Program-made: the position numbers and the translations under genes
Part shown: one piece after another, positions 1-8,687 of the stretch
Numbering within the stretch: position 1 is the stretch's first letter
Layout: each line of letters opens with the position of its first letter
DNA from: Alphaproteobacteria bacterium
GTDB lineage: Bacteria; Pseudomonadota; Alphaproteobacteria; UBA9219; RFNS01
Length of the DNA: 64,000 nt
Assembly: GCA_037200005.1 (NCBI GenBank)
Contig: JBBCGY010000001.1
Coordinates: 1,077,812 to 1,141,811, forward strand
Direction: 5' to 3'
Notes under the pieces: model-generated
Database searches by the model: none
The model's input: the letters and a program-made list of their open reading frames with translations, nothing else
What the model was told of the DNA's origin: nothing

Positions 1-462
1 ATGGCTTATAGCTCCGAGCGTTTCGACATGGATGCGTTTCCGGTCGGCACGCAGGTATGCCTGCTTCAGTCCTTTACTCAAGAGCGCACCAACGACGCCT
101 TGCTGGCCGAAAATCTCGTGGCTGCATCCAAAAAGCATCGCGTGGCGTTCATCTACGGCTCCGACCATCTGCAAAAGCGAACGCCGAACAATCTTATCGA
201 TCTTCTGGGAAGAAAAAACATCTTTAGCATCGGCTTGTTTCCCAACCAACAGGATATCGTGAAGTCATACGATCCGAACAGTATCTGGTCCGGCGCGCGT
301 GAACGGCCTTTCGATCTCGCCTGGAATGTCAGGGAAGCGGAAAGTTTCAAGGAACCGCCGCCGCGCCCGCAGCCCATGGAAGATTACTGCGCGCCATACC
401 GTATGGAGCCTTCCCTCCCCGCCTTTATCGTACCGGCTCTTGCGCGCCCGAGCGCTGGATAA
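1..462 (+). CDS. Hypothetical protein, possibly 5'-truncated
   Basis: The reading frame is open from the first base of the window to a TAA at 460-462. The ATG at position 1 may be an internal methionine, so the true start could lie upstream. The 153 residues have no clear signal peptide or membrane span. The middle, around residues 45-80, alternates short hydrophobic strands (VAFIYGSDHL, NIFSIGLFP) and looks like a small alpha/beta fold; a GSDH segment loosely recalls ChaN/TraB-like proteins, but I do not consider that an identification. The tail is proline-rich. It converges on the DUF1328 gene. Confidence 0.5.
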   Translation: MAYSSERFDMDAFPVGTQVCLLQSFTQERTNDALLAENLVAASKKHRVAFIYGSDHLQKRTPNNLIDLLGRKNIFSIGLFPNQQDIVKSYDPNSIWSGARERPFDLAWNVREAESFKEPPPRPQPMEDYCAPYRMEPSLPAFIVPALARPSAG

Positions 463-489
463 AGGCGTGAGGAAAACCGCGGGCGCTGC

Positions 490-678
490 TTAGACAGCGG
501 GCGGTAGCGTCGGCCTGCGCCCAGTGACGGCGGCATAAATCAGGCTGGCGATGAATAAAATAATGAATACCCCGGCGAGAAACTTGGCGATCTCGACGAA
601 CGTTCCCGCCAATCCGCCAAAGCCAAGCAAGGCCGCGGCAACGGCCAACAGGAAGAAAGTTATAACCCAGCTCATCAT
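490..678 (-). CDS. DUF1328 (YtjA-like) small membrane protein
   Basis: This 62-residue protein is almost entirely two hydrophobic helices (about residues 4-22 and 30-52) joined by a short Gly-rich turn, ending in a basic/proline tail. Length and pattern match the DUF1328/UPF0391 inner-membrane family, whose biochemical role is unknown and which often accompanies stress genes. An AAAGGAG ribosome-binding site lies just upstream of the ATG on the minus strand. It sits downstream of the CsbD gene with a strong hairpin in between. Confidence 0.85.
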   Translation of the reverse strand: MMSWVITFFLLAVAAALLGFGGLAGTFVEIAKFLAGVFIILFIASLIYAAVTGRRPTLPPAV

Positions 679-708
679 GGTGCTCTCCTTTAGAAAACAT
701 TTCCTCTG

Positions 709-735
709 CCGCCCGGCGAAAAAGGCGCCGGGCGG
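709..735 (-). terminator. GC-rich hairpin between csbD-like and DUF1328 genes
   Basis: A perfect 10-bp inverted repeat (CCGCCCGGCG at 709-718, CGCCGGGCGG at 726-735) encloses a 7-nt loop. On the minus strand no long U-run follows, so it may be a partial terminator or an RNA-stabilising hairpin that sets the ratio between the two stress genes rather than a full stop. Confidence 0.5.
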
Positions 736-755
736 ATTTATTCAGGCGAATTTAT

Positions 756-983
756 TTAGGCGGCTTTGCTGCTCTTGCTGCTGCAGCCGCAGGATTTCTC
801 GAAATCCTTGACCATGCGCTCGCCTTCTTCGCGAGCAACGCCATGCGCTTCCTGGAGCCTGCCGAAGAACTTGTCGCGCTTGCCTTCCAGCAACGCGATA
901 TCGTCATCCGTCAATTTTCCCCAGGTCTCTTTGACCTTGCCTTTGAATTGATTCCAGTTGCCTTCGGCTTGTTCGCGGTTCAT
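756..983 (-). CDS. CsbD family stress-response protein
   Basis: The 75-residue hydrophilic protein opens with the CsbD pattern: MNREQAEGNW, a QFKGKVKE stretch, and a WGKLTDDD segment followed by a helical region rich in Lys and Glu. CsbD proteins are general-stress proteins of unknown mechanism. The C-terminus carries an unusual CGCSS tail with two cysteines, not typical of the family and possibly metal- or redox-related. A good AAGGAG site precedes the ATG. It lies between the DUF1328 and YciF-like genes on the same strand, and is separated from the latter by a terminator. Confidence 0.9.
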   Translation of the reverse strand: MNREQAEGNWNQFKGKVKETWGKLTDDDIALLEGKRDKFFGRLQEAHGVAREEGERMVKDFEKSCGCSSKSSKAA

Positions 984-1087
984 GTCGCACTCCTTGTGAA
1001 TGGTGATACGGGAAAAGGAATCTCCCGAAGTGTTAATGGTAAGAGCCTCAATGCAAGGAACCGATGTCGTAAAGCTGGTTTATGCAT

Positions 1088-1151
1088 AAAAAAGCCGGAG
1101 GGCCGCGCATCGAATGAAGTGTAACCCCCATTCGACATGCAACCCCCCGGC
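1088..1151 (-). terminator. Rho-independent terminator after the YciF-like gene
   Basis: Read on the minus strand, GCCGGGGGG (complement of 1143-1151) pairs with CCCTCCGGC (complement of 1094-1102) with one mismatch. An inner stem is formed by TCGAATG/CATTCGA, and a run of six T follows at 1088-1093. This is a classic bipartite terminator placed 15 bp beyond the ferritin-like gene. Confidence 0.7.
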
Positions 1152-1165
1152 ATTATGCGGCCAGG

Positions 1166-1666
1166 TTATGCAGCCACGGCTTGCGCGCGCTCATTGATAA
1201 AAGACAGCGCCATCTGATTCAGCTTCTTATCGGCTCCCTTTTCCTCCTTCAGAATTTCATCGAGCAGCCGCACCGATTTGTCGAGACCGAGCATGGCGGC
1301 ATAAGTGCGAAGCGCGCCATAACTCGCGATTTCATAATGCTCGATCTTCTGGCATGCCACGATCAAGGCGGCATCCAGCAATTCAGGCTCCATGTCGGCG
1401 TCGATAAGCTCCTTCGCTTCGGCGATTAATCCTTTCATCGCCTCGCACGTTTCACCGCCGGGCTTGACGCCGAGTTCTCTAAAGGCTTCCTCCAGCCTTA
1501 AAACTTGTTCCCTGGTCTCTTCGAGATGGCCGTCCAGCCCTTCGCGCAATTCCTCCGATGTCACGGCATCGGCAGTCTTGGGAAGCGCCTGCACCAGTTG
1601 TTTTTCGGCAGAGTACATGTCTTGCAGAAGATTGGTGTAGAGCTTCTGAAGCGAGGTTATTTTCAT
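1166..1666 (-). CDS. DUF892 / YciF-like ferritin-like protein
   Basis: The protein begins MKITSLQKLY and continues with the YciE/YciF hallmark segment in which Asp, Tyr and Glu (LLQDMYSAEKQLV) sit in the first helix of a four-helix bundle. Further helices carry Glu and His residues (EKIEHYEIASYG) expected to bind a di-metal centre. I chose the ATG at 1666 because TAAGGAG lies 8 nt upstream; an in-frame upstream ATG at 1717 has no such site. Family members are induced by stress. Followed by a terminator; CsbD and DUF1328 lie beyond. Confidence 0.88.
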   Translation of the reverse strand: MKITSLQKLYTNLLQDMYSAEKQLVQALPKTADAVTSEELREGLDGHLEETREQVLRLEEAFRELGVKPGGETCEAMKGLIAEAKELIDADMEPELLDAALIVACQKIEHYEIASYGALRTYAAMLGLDKSVRLLDEILKEEKGADKKLNQMALSFINERAQAVAA

Positions 1667-2096
1667 GGGACGTCTCCTTACAGTGATGCGTTGATCCAGC
1701 GCGGCCATCATTCGCACTCAATCCGTAAGAAACGCATTCCTAAGCCCCATGGAGGGCTAAAATGTTCGTATAATCGAAGAGATTTCCCAATCCGGCGAAC
1801 CGCATACGACGCCGCTCCTCATCGGGCCGGACTTCCTGAAAAGCGAATGATTTGACGATCCCGGGTGTGACTTATGCGACTCATGCAGGCGTCAAAGAAT
1901 ACCGGATTCAACATATCGTAATGGAAACCTTATCCTTTTAATCCCTTATCTCATATGTCGATGCGCGACTCCGGGATCGTCCACATCCGGCCTCAATCAA
2001 GACATCCAATGTGCACACCGGAAAATGCGGGCAAGAAAAACAAAAACCGAAAAGAGCTGAGATGTCGACCTCATCCTTATTAAAAGTTCGGCCATA
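1667..2096. other. Intergenic region between divergent genes
   Basis: About 430 bp separate the divergent YciF-like and hybrid-kinase genes. I see no gene, RNA or convincing promoter here. The only structure noticed is an 11-bp inverted repeat, GACGATCCCGG at 1854-1864 and its complement at 1971-1981, about 106 bp apart, which may be chance. No Shine-Dalgarno precedes the kinase ATG at 2097. Confidence 0.5.
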
Positions 2097-4655
2097 ATGA
2101 CAGCCAACGCAGTTCGCATAGATCAGCATACCCGTGAGGCGGCAGCCGGTGCCGTGTCGCCTCTGCGGCGGCCTCGCGTCCTGCTGGTGGACGACAACGC
2201 CGATACGCGGGAGAATATCGCCCAGCTTTTGAATACGCATTACCAGGTCGAAACGGCGACGGACGGCGAACAGGCGCTCGGCGCGCTTAGGGACGAGCCG
2301 TTCGATCTTGTCATCACCGACATCATGATGCCGAATTTCAGCGGTTTGAGTCTGCTGAAAGCCATGCGCGCGTCGCCGCATATGGCTGGAATTCCCGTCA
2401 TCGTTCTGTCGGCGCTCGGCGATGAAGATGCGGAAATCGAAAGCCTCGACGCCGGCGCCAGCGACTATCTTGTCAAGCCATTCAGTGGCCGCGAGCTATA
2501 TGCGCGCGTCAGGTCTCAGCTGGCCATGGAGGATTTCCGCCATCGCGCGGAAACGACATTGCGCGCAAGCGAGCAGCGTTACCGCCAGCTCGTCGAGGCT
2601 CTTCCCGTCGCCCTTTATACCTGCGACGCCCATGGCCGCATCACGCTCTATAACGACGCCGCCGCCTCCCTTTGGGGCCGCCATCCCGATCTCGGCCATG
2701 AACTATGGTGCGGCTCCCATCATATATATCGCCCCGACGGCGTCCCGTTGCCTGCGGATCAATGTCCGATGGCCATTGCGCTGCGGGAAGGCCGAAGCGT
2801 CCAGGGCGAGGAAATCATTATCGAACGCCCGGACGGAATACGCCGCCATGTCATACCCTATCCGCGCCCGCTGTTCGACGCCTCTGGCGCGGTCGTGGGC
2901 GCTATCAACATGCTGCTCGACATTACGGCGCGCAAGCAAGCCGAAATGGAGTATGCCGCGACCAGAGACGATCTGGCGCTGCAAGTCATCGCCCTCGCCA
3001 AACTGCACTGGCTTTCCATGCGTCTTTCGGACTCGGTCGAACTCGAACCGAGCCTGCATGACATTCTGCAAACCATCGTCGAACTTCATGGCGCCCAGTT
3101 CGGATGGTTGTCGCTCTACGATCCCTTGGAGAATATGCTGGTCGCGGGCGCCAGCATAGGATTTGACGACGCGGCGAAGGAAAAGCTTTCCTGCATCGCG
3201 CCGCTGTCCGAGGGGGGGGCCTGCGGCGCCGCCTTTACGACAAAAAAGCGCATCGTCGTAGAAGATACCGAGAGCGATCCGCGCTTTAAGATGCTTCGTT
3301 CCGTCGCCCGCGACATCGGTTTCCGCGCCGTGCATAGCACGCCCATCGTTACCCACGCCGGAGAAACGCTTGGGGTTCTTTCCGTGCATTTTGCGGAACC
3401 GCGGCAACCCACGTCGCGCGAAATGCAATTCGCCGATATGTGCGCCCGTCACGCCGCCGAGGCCATTGAAAGAATCAAGAACCAGCAAGCTTTGCGGGCG
3501 GCCAAAGAACAGGCGGAATCGGCCAATCACGCCAAGTCGGCCTTTCTCGCCAATATGAGTCATGAAATCCGCACGCCCATGAACGCCGTCGTGGGACTCT
3601 CCAACCTTCTCAGCGTCTCCCGCCCGCGAACGGAGAAGCAAGAAAAGCTTATCACCACGCTCAAGGACAGTTCGGATCATCTTCTGGAACTGATCAACGA
3701 CCTGCTCGACTTTGCCAAGCTTGAAGAAGGCGCGATTCATTTGGAACAGATCGGGTTCGATCTCAAGGAACTGGTCGAGCGAACCGTCGGCATGATGTCG
3801 ATCAAGGCCCAGGAAAAGAATCTGACCTTGAGCGCTTCTTATGATCCCCGATTGCCGAGCCGGATGATCGGCGATCCGTTGAGATTGCAGCAGATTTTGA
3901 CCAACCTTTTCAGCAACGCGATCAAATTCACCCAGCGGGGCGGAATCACCGCCAGCATTACCGGTACCGAGCATGCAAAAACCCTCGACATCGCTATAGC
4001 GATCTCCGACACGGGCATCGGGATCGATGCCGACAAGATTCAGCTCATCTTCGAGAAATTTACCCAGGCCGATCCTTCGACGACGCGCAAATTCGGCGGA
4101 TCTGGGCTGGGGCTTTCCATATGCAAATCCCTGGTGGACCTCATGCATGGGCGTATCGAGGTGCAAAGCAAGCCTGGGGAAGGCTCGACCTTCACGATCC
4201 ATCTGTCGCTGCGCAAGGCCATGAACGGCGAACGGCGCGATCAAGCCCTCATGCCAGCGCCGGCGGCGTCCACTCCGCCCGTCCAGCGCATTCTCCTGGT
4301 CGAAGATTATGAACCCAATATCCTCGTCGCTTCGACGCTGATCGAACACATAGGTTACAGCTATGACGTGGCCCGCGACGGCTTCGAAGCTCTCGAAAAA
4401 TTGTCGGACAAAAACTACGCCTTGATCTTGATGGATGTGCAGATGCAAGGCCTGGACGGGCTTGAAACCACCCATCGGATACGCACCAGAGAAAGCGCGG
4501 AACACACCGCTCGCACGCCCATCATCGCCATGACCGCCCATGTTACCGAAGAGTACCGGGAAAAATGCCGGAAAGCGGGCATGGATGATTATATTCCCAA
4601 GCCATTTCGCAAGGAAGAGTTCGAAACCAAACTGAAATATTATCTCAAGGCTTGA
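2097..4655 (+). CDS. Hybrid sensor kinase, REC-PAS-GAF-HisKA-HATPase-REC
   Basis: The 852-residue cytosolic protein has no membrane span. Domains in order: receiver (about 25-145; LLVDDN, acceptor Asp75 in ITDIMMP, Lys in LVKPF), PAS (about 158-285), GAF (about 315-465), HisKA with [11 protein letters not shown] (His489), HATPase_c with DTGIGI and GGSGLGLSI glycine boxes (about 595-705), and a second receiver (about 730-850; Asp780 in LMDVQMQG). A receiver in front of the sensor modules suggests input from another kinase. The ligand is unknown. It converges on the KdpE-like regulator with a 12-bp gap; the orientations argue against the two being an operonic pair. Confidence 0.93.
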   Translation: MTANAVRIDQHTREAAAGAVSPLRRPRVLLVDDNADTRENIAQLLNTHYQVETATDGEQALGALRDEPFDLVITDIMMPNFSGLSLLKAMRASPHMAGIPVIVLSALGDEDAEIESLDAGASDYLVKPFSGRELYARVRSQLAMEDFRHRAETTLRASEQRYRQLVEALPVALYTCDAHGRITLYNDAAASLWGRHPDLGHELWCGSHHIYRPDGVPLPADQCPMAIALREGRSVQGEEIIIERPDGIRRHVIPYPRPLFDASGAVVGAINMLLDITARKQAEMEYAATRDDLALQVIALAKLHWLSMRLSDSVELEPSLHDILQTIVELHGAQFGWLSLYDPLENMLVAGASIGFDDAAKEKLSCIAPLSEGGACGAAFTTKKRIVVEDTESDPRFKMLRSVARDIGFRAVHSTPIVTHAGETLGVLSVHFAEPRQPTSREMQFADMCARHAAEAIERIKNQQALRAAKEQAESANHAKSAFLANMSHEIRTPMNAVVGLSNLLSVSRPRTEKQEKLITTLKDSSDHLLELINDLLDFAKLEEGAIHLEQIGFDLKELVERTVGMMSIKAQEKNLTLSASYDPRLPSRMIGDPLRLQQILTNLFSNAIKFTQRGGITASITGTEHAKTLDIAIAISDTGIGIDADKIQLIFEKFTQADPSTTRKFGGSGLGLSICKSLVDLMHGRIEVQSKPGEGSTFTIHLSLRKAMNGERRDQALMPAPAASTPPVQRILLVEDYEPNILVASTLIEHIGYSYDVARDGFEALEKLSDKNYALILMDVQMQGLDGLETTHRIRTRESAEHTARTPIIAMTAHVTEEYREKCRKAGMDDYIPKPFRKEEFETKLKYYLKA

Positions 4656-4667
4656 GAAATGCCGCGG

Positions 4668-5369
4668 TCAAGCGGCGACGAGGGAATTCTCGACCACTTC
4701 CATGCGGTATCCGACCCCCGGAACCTCGGTCAGTTCCGGCATGTTCGCATCATGATCTATTTTGCGGCGCAATTGATGAACCCGCATGCGCAAATGCTCT
4801 ATCGAAAGCCCCAGGCATTCTATGCCTTTGAGAATTTGCCTATAGGTCACGATCCGTCCGTGATGAACGACCAGATAACGCAACAGGCGATATTCATCGG
4901 GCATCAACTCTATCGTCCGTTTGCCGACGTAAACTTTGTGCCGGATCGGGTCGAGACGCATCCAGCCATTGCGAATTTCCCATTTCCAGTTATCGCCATG
5001 CGCTTTCTTGCGCGTATGGGCGCGAATGCGCGCCGCAAGAATATCGGCATCGAAGGGTTTGAGGACATAATCGTCGGCGCCCGCATCGAAGACCCCGGCG
5101 ATCTTGTTATTGGCATCGGATTCCACGAGGACGATCAACGCCGCTTCCGTCCATTCGCGAACGGCGGCGATAATATCCCCATCGTCACCGTCAGGCAGCG
5201 TGGAATCGAGAAGAATAAGATGAGGCCGCAGGGAAACGGTCATGCGCACCGCCTGAACGCCGCAATTCGCTTCAGCCACCCGGTAATCGGCGGAGTCGAA
5301 AAAGACACGCAAACCATCGCGAATTTGCGGTTCATCATCCACAATCAGGACGGTTTTTCTTTTAATCAT
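4668..5369 (-). CDS. OmpR/KdpE-type response regulator
   Basis: The receiver (about residues 5-118) has the acidic pocket LIVDDEP, acceptor Asp in LLDSTLPDGD, a Ser at the switch position and the Lys of VLKPFD. The C-terminal winged helix (about 135-230) ends in the typical VPGVGYRME wing. It resembles KdpE, but no kdpFABC genes are present here. I prefer the ATG at 5369; a TTG at 5378 gives three more residues. The likely partner is the KdpD-like kinase at 6994-7758, same strand but separated by two plus-strand genes. Confidence 0.9.
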   Translation of the reverse strand: MIKRKTVLIVDDEPQIRDGLRVFFDSADYRVAEANCGVQAVRMTVSLRPHLILLDSTLPDGDDGDIIAAVREWTEAALIVLVESDANNKIAGVFDAGADDYVLKPFDADILAARIRAHTRKKAHGDNWKWEIRNGWMRLDPIRHKVYVGKRTIELMPDEYRLLRYLVVHHGRIVTYRQILKGIECLGLSIEHLRMRVHQLRRKIDHDANMPELTEVPGVGYRMEVVENSLVAA

Positions 5370-5614
5370 TTTCGTCAACTTTTTTATCCGGCAGGCAGCA
5401 ATACAATATCAAAGAAGTATAAAAGACACATATGAATGTCGGCGGCAATACATAAAAATGTCATTAGCGGGGAAAAATTCACGGAAATCATGGAACTTAC
5501 CCTCTCCTTATCTTTTCGGCTCCGTTGCCCATCGTGGACTAAGACACCTTCACCTAACAATCGAAGCCCTGTCTGGAAAACCTCCGGATATCCAACTCCA
5601 AGCTGGAGATCACC

Positions 5615-6259
5615 ATGAAAAAATATGCGAAAATTTTTCTGACCGTCGCCGGAATCGCGGCCCTGCTGCCTGGGCTCGCCCACGCCGATGTCGATGCGGT
5701 CAAGAAGCAGGAAAGCGGAACCGCCATCACCATCGAGGGCAACGTCGAAAAAGTCAGCGGTGAGCGCAAATTCGTTCTCCGCGACAAAAGCGGCCTTATC
5801 GATGTCGAAATCGAGAACAACCAGTCCTCCGTCATGAAGCAAGGTGACTCGGTGACCGTAACCGGCATGGTCCATAAAGGGATGCTGGGCACGACCATCC
5901 AGGCCAGCCGCGTCGACGTTAAGCAAGGCATGGCGCAAGGCTTGAGCGACGCCATCGACAGCGCGACCGACGGCGCGACCACCAAGGCCCAGACCGTGAC
6001 CGTCCAAACCCTGCCCCGGACCGGCATGGTACGCCTGCTGGGAACAGTCGATAGCGTGGGCAACGAGAAAAACTTCACGCTGAAAGATCAAACCGGAAGG
6101 GTTAATGTTAAAATCACGTCTGAGGAAGCTGCCGTGTTGACTCAGGGAGCCGAGGTCACGGTCATCGGTTATGTCGACACCGGACTATTCAGCAAAAACA
6201 TCAATGCCACTCACGTTATCACGCGCGCGGACGCTGCTTTATCGGCAGGCGCCCGCTAA
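5615..6259 (+). CDS. Periplasmic protein with two OB-fold (YgiW/BOF-like) domains
   Basis: A signal peptide (MKKYAKIFLTVAGIAALLPGLAHA) is followed by two repeats with the same pattern, about residues 38-100 and 138-200: a VEKVSGERKFVLRD / VDSVGNEKNFTLKD strand pair, then a Gly-hydrophobic strand (DSVTVTG / AEVTVIG). This is the bacterial OB-fold arrangement of YgiW/NirD-type periplasmic proteins, which bind cationic ligands or small molecules and often respond to envelope stress. A TGGAG site lies 7 nt before the ATG. It lies between the KdpE-like and KdpD-like genes, on the opposite strand. Confidence 0.75.
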   Translation: MKKYAKIFLTVAGIAALLPGLAHADVDAVKKQESGTAITIEGNVEKVSGERKFVLRDKSGLIDVEIENNQSSVMKQGDSVTVTGMVHKGMLGTTIQASRVDVKQGMAQGLSDAIDSATDGATTKAQTVTVQTLPRTGMVRLLGTVDSVGNEKNFTLKDQTGRVNVKITSEEAAVLTQGAEVTVIGYVDTGLFSKNINATHVITRADAALSAGAR

Positions 6260-6276
6260 CGATCACATGATCGTTA
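6258..6276 (+). repeat. Short inverted repeat after the OB-fold gene
   Basis: TAACGATCA and TGATCGTTA form a 9-nt inverted repeat with almost no loop directly at the stop codon of the OB-fold gene. No U-run follows, so it is at best a weak pause or an operator-like palindrome ahead of the MlaC gene. Confidence 0.3.
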
Positions 6277-6352
6277 GATGATTTATGCGGAGCGGCGAAG
6301 TTTTCCAGCAGGGAGGACTTCGCCTCTTTCGCGCTACCGGAGGAGACTATCA

Positions 6353-6997
6353 ATGGGCGCAATATTCCGTTTACTCGTTTCCGGCATTTTGCTGTCCGGC
6401 ATATCCGGATTGATATTTCCGAGCGCCGTTCTAGCGCAACAAAAACCGGCTGAAAAATTTATTCAAGATCTCGGCGATCACGCGGTCGCCGTCATTGCCG
6501 ACAAAAGCCTCACCGAAGAGCAGCGCTCGAATCAATATCATCGGATACTGCAGGACTCGTTCGATATGCCCGCCATCGGACGTTTTGCGCTTGGGCGTTA
6601 TTGGAATACCGCTACCCCCGAACAGCAGCAGGAATATTCAAAGCTCTTCGATGACATGACCGTCAAAATCTATGGCGATCGCCTCGATTTCTATAAGGGC
6701 GAGCGCTTTCGCGTCAAGAGCATGCGCCAGGAGGGAGATAATGATTATATCGTTTCCAGCGAAGTCGTTCACCCCGCCGGCTCGCCGCCGACCGCGATCG
6801 ACTGGCGGGTGCGGAATCGCAATAACAAGCTGCTCGTTATCGATGTTCTCATCGAAAATGTCAGCCAGAGCTTAACGCAGCGCCAGGAATACGCCTCGGT
6901 TATCGAGCGTCACGAAGGCAGCATCGAAAGCCTGCTGGATGTCATGCGCCAAAGGCTGCAGCGCACATCCACGGCAGATGCCGGCCGCTCTAATTAG
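6353..6997 (+). CDS. mlaC: MlaC/Ttg2D-family phospholipid-binding protein
   Basis: After a signal peptide ending at VLAQQ, the protein shows the MlaC pattern: FIQDLGDHAVAVIADKSL, then YHRILQDSFDMPAIGRFALGRYW, then the EYSKLFDDM segment and a VSSEV...WRVRN beta region. MlaC carries phospholipid across the periplasm between outer- and inner-membrane complexes. The start at 6353 is supported by an AGGAG site just upstream; a longer frame from 6278 lacks one. An mlaD gene lies far away, at 39.8 kb. The remaining Mla transporter genes are not in this window. Confidence 0.88.
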   Translation: MGAIFRLLVSGILLSGISGLIFPSAVLAQQKPAEKFIQDLGDHAVAVIADKSLTEEQRSNQYHRILQDSFDMPAIGRFALGRYWNTATPEQQQEYSKLFDDMTVKIYGDRLDFYKGERFRVKSMRQEGDNDYIVSSEVVHPAGSPPTAIDWRVRNRNNKLLVIDVLIENVSQSLTQRQEYASVIERHEGSIESLLDVMRQRLQRTSTADAGRSN

Positions 6998-7758
6998 GGC
7001 GATGGCGGCGATCCGACAGGGATATCGAGCGTGAAAATCGCGCCGCCTTCCGGCCGGTTGCCCGCGAATAGCTTGCCTCCCAGCAGACCGGCTATTTGCC
7101 TGCCGATGGAAAGGCCGAGGCCGGTTCCGGCGTTCTGATGATCCTGGCGCGTGATCCGCGTATATTTGAAGAAAATCTCTTCGATGCGGTCCGGGGGGAT
7201 GCCCGGCCCATCATCCATGACCTGAATGATGATCCGTTCATCCTTGACCTCAACCGCCACCCGAATGACGGGCGCCGGGCCGCTGTGCTTGATGGCATTG
7301 TCGAGCATGAGGCCGATGACGCGGGAGAAGAGTCCCGGATCGGTTTCGAATTCCATTCCAGTGGCGGGGCAAGAGAGCTTCACATCCGCCACCTGGGAAT
7401 AATGGCCGGATTTTATGATGCAGTCCCGCAACAGGCTGTCGAAATGACAAATTTCTTTCCTGAATTTGACCAGCCCGTTTTCCAGCCGCGCCATGTCCAG
7501 AATGTTGGTGACGAAACTATCGAGGCGATAAGCCTCCTGAAGCGCGGTGGTAAGGAGTTCCGCATTGCGCGCCGGGCTTAACACTCCCTTCATGCGCTCG
7601 CATATTTCCAGGGAGCCGATAATGGCCGCCAAAGGCGTTTTCAGGTCGTGGGAAACCGCCGATAGAATCTGGCGATGAATGTTTTCGCGCTCATGTTCGA
7701 AAAAGCTGTCGTTCTTCAGCGCGCTTCGTTTTTTGGAAGGCATCTCTTCTTTGGACAT
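6994..7758 (-). CDS. Soluble KdpD-like sensor histidine kinase
   Basis: The 254-residue protein consists only of a kinase core. HisKA (about 25-95) carries SAVSHDLKTPLAAIIGS, the KdpD-type H-box, and HATPase_c (about 135-248) has LDNAIKHS, DDGPGIP and GTGLGLSI. There is no sensor domain and no transmembrane helix, so the signal must come from a partner protein or cytosolic ligand. The closest candidate partner is the KdpE-like regulator at 4668-5369. It overlaps the stop codon of mlaC by four bases on the opposite strand. Confidence 0.9.
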   Translation of the reverse strand: MSKEEMPSKKRSALKNDSFFEHERENIHRQILSAVSHDLKTPLAAIIGSLEICERMKGVLSPARNAELLTTALQEAYRLDSFVTNILDMARLENGLVKFRKEICHFDSLLRDCIIKSGHYSQVADVKLSCPATGMEFETDPGLFSRVIGLMLDNAIKHSGPAPVIRVAVEVKDERIIIQVMDDGPGIPPDRIEEIFFKYTRITRQDHQNAGTGLGLSIGRQIAGLLGGKLFAGNRPEGGAIFTLDIPVGSPPSP

Positions 7759-8011
7759 TTCAATGGCACATCTCTTAAATCCGGATCAGGTAAAATCAAA
7801 TCACAGCACTTTGGCCGCAAACGCAATGATTCATTCCAGCTATCCTATGATCCTTCGCTCATGACATGAGTTATATAAAAAAACCATAAGAAATAGGAAA
7901 ATGATGGGCAAACTGTCGCCCCGTAGCCGCAAAAGCGATTTCCTTTCCCTGAATAACGCTCTAACCTCGATTTTCTTGGAATTCCCGCCTCTGACATACA
8001 GGTCCCCAAAG

Positions 8012-8653
8012 ATGCGTTCATTTTGGTTGTGGTTCGAATTGATCGCCATATACACGGGCGTGCCGCTCGCGCTCGCGGCGTGGCAGCCGCCGCGCCCCCT
8101 GCTATACATATTGCTGTGGCTGATGGTGGCTTATGGCATACTCATCCTGCGCCGGAATCCGGAATTTTCCTGGCGGCGGATATGGCACGGCGTTGAATGG
8201 CCGCTTTATGAAAAACGCCAGGCGCTGCTGCGGCATTTGATCATCAGCCTGACGGCCATCGGAGCCATCGCGGTCTTCGCCCAGCCGCTGCTGTTCAGTT
8301 TTCCGCTACAACGTCCCGGCCTCTGGCTCATGGTGATGCTGCTATATCCAATCCTCTCCGCGTTGCCGCAGGAAATCGTATTCCGGGTCTTTTTCCTGGA
8401 GCGATACCGCCCGCTTTTCAAAAACGAACGATTGCTGATGATCTATAACGTCTTATGTTTCAGCGCGCTGCACGTCATGTTCAATAACTGGGTGGCACCG
8501 CTGCTTTCCGCCATTGGAGGGATGATCTTCCTGGACAGCTATCGCCAGCACCGCGCATTGAAATGGATTGCGCTCGAGCATGCCGCTTACGGCTGCATGA
8601 TTTTCACCGTCGGCCTTGGCCGGTACTTCTTTTTCAATTCCGCCCATCCCTGA
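8012..8653 (+). CDS. CPBP-family intramembrane protease-like protein
   Basis: A membrane protein with about six to eight hydrophobic segments. Motif 1 of the CAAX-protease/bacteriocin-processing (Abi) family, normally EExxxR, appears as PQEIVFR, so the first Glu is replaced by Gln. Motif 2 FxxxH is present as FSALH, and a further His lies in LEHAAYG. The frame opens at 7901, but the first 37 residues are not hydrophobic and I favour the ATG at 8012. The next gene, rsmE, starts 34 bp downstream of the stop. Confidence 0.72.
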   Translation: MRSFWLWFELIAIYTGVPLALAAWQPPRPLLYILLWLMVAYGILILRRNPEFSWRRIWHGVEWPLYEKRQALLRHLIISLTAIGAIAVFAQPLLFSFPLQRPGLWLMVMLLYPILSALPQEIVFRVFFLERYRPLFKNERLLMIYNVLCFSALHVMFNNWVAPLLSAIGGMIFLDSYRQHRALKWIALEHAAYGCMIFTVGLGRYFFFNSAHP

Positions 8654-8687
8654 ACGACGCATTGTCCTGCAATGGCGATTTGTTTCC

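Noticed and set aside
984-1087. EcfG (general stress) promoter before the CsbD gene
   Set aside because: No GGAAC-N16/17-CGTT pair on the minus strand at a useful distance, although the genes are stress-type.
1854-1981. 11-bp inverted repeat with a 106-bp spacer
   Set aside because: Too short for its spacing; no element-like ends or duplication; probably chance.
2703-4541. 612-codon open frame antisense to the hybrid kinase
   Set aside because: It lies wholly opposite a well-supported kinase gene, has composition biased by GC-rich codon positions and no recognisable domain or ribosome-binding site.
4659-5435. 258-codon frame opposite the KdpE-like regulator
   Set aside because: Antisense shadow of a clear OmpR-type gene; no domain.
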